DNA from: Methanosalsum sp.
Lineage (GTDB): Archaea; Halobacteriota; Methanosarcinia; Methanosarcinales; Methanosarcinaceae
NCBI GenBank assembly: GCA_007127385.1
Contig: SKZM01000010.1
Span: 1 to 5,879 of the forward strand
Direction of reading: 5' to 3'
DNA length: 5,879 nucleotides
In this document: piece after piece, positions 5,661-5,879 of the stretch
Numbering within the stretch: position 1 is the first letter of the stretch
Layout of the letters: each line of letters begins with the position of its first letter
Made by a program: the position numbers and the translations under genes
The notes under the pieces: model-generated
Seen by the model: the letters and a program-made list of their open reading frames with translations, nothing else
The model's database searches: none
What the model was told of the DNA's origin: nothing

Positions 5661-5879
5661 GAATTTTCAGCCCGTAATCTCAGACCATTCAGCACACCTG
5701 AAACCCACCAGCATTGTTTTCTTCAGGTCGCCACATGTATTTTACAGGTATCTGAGCAGAGCCTGTTCTCTATCTTTCTTTTTTAGAATAAAGTTTAACA
5801 ATAACCTGCTCTATATGGATGATCGTATCAAATAATTAATTTTCAATGTTCAGACAACTTAAATAGTTTCTAAATATTA
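5661..5879. other. Gene-free 3' region
   Basis: I see no coding region or RNA gene here. It holds a 7-bp inverted repeat ACCTGAA (5696-5702) / TTCAGGT (5722-5728) with a 19-nt interior, the terminator at 5744-5784, and an AT-rich end. CTTAAATAG (5859-5866 region) could be the TATA box of a plus-strand gene beyond the window, but that is weak. Confidence 0.6.
5744..5784 (+). terminator. Likely terminator of the chaperone cassette
   Basis: ACAGG (5744-5748) pairs with CCTGT (5762-5766), extendable by a T-G pair, and is followed by a pyrimidine-rich tract ending in six T (5779-5784). Oligo-T is the main archaeal termination signal. It lies about 120 nt after the dnaJ stop. Confidence 0.55.

Noticed and set aside
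1..5879. CRISPR arrays, tRNA or rRNA genes, insertion sequences, attachment sites
   Set aside because: No regularly spaced repeats, cloverleaf-like sequences, transposase-like proteins or terminal inverted repeats were seen.

Overview
The window looks like a chromosomal segment of a methanogenic archaeon, most likely from the Methanosarcinales. Two minus-strand genes match methanofuran biosynthesis enzymes. The intergenic regions carry archaeal TATA-like boxes and oligo-T stops. The plus strand carries the grpE-dnaK-dnaJ cassette, which only some archaea have. The genus cannot be fixed from this sequence.

Layout: positions 1-295 (minus) are the N-terminal third of an MfnF-like ASKHA-fold protein, cut by the window edge. 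Positions 292-1203 (minus) are an ATP-grasp ligase resembling MfnD (tyramine-glutamate ligase). The two genes are coupled by a 4-nt ATGA overlap and a strong Shine-Dalgarno, so mfnD-mfnF form an operon running out of the window. Positions 1204-1319 are a divergent promoter region. Positions 1320-1730 (plus) encode an unrecognised 136-residue protein with four predicted membrane helices, followed by an intragenic hairpin and a T9 tract. Positions 1731-1886 hold the grpE promoter and leader. grpE (1887-2444, TTG start), dnaK (2548-4410) and dnaJ (4497-5660) follow on the plus strand with spacers of 103 and 86 nt. Positions 5661-5879 hold no gene, but contain a likely terminator.

The three chaperone genes encode a complete DnaK machine: DnaJ delivers unfolded clients and stimulates ATP hydrolysis, DnaK binds the client, and GrpE drives ADP release. 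DnaK is of the short-insert (Gram-positive-like) type, in keeping with the long-discussed acquisition of this system by archaea from bacteria. The promoters and ribosome-binding signals around these genes look archaeal, so the cassette appears to have been fitted into the host's expression system.

I found no clearly new biological system. The less ordinary items are regulatory or structural: a shared GGCAGGGAT element before grpE and dnaJ but not dnaK, a 15-nt tandem duplication at the grpE stop codon, a 9-bp hairpin between dnaK and dnaJ, a 7-bp inverted repeat bracketing the grpE TATA box, and the unknown four-helix membrane protein.
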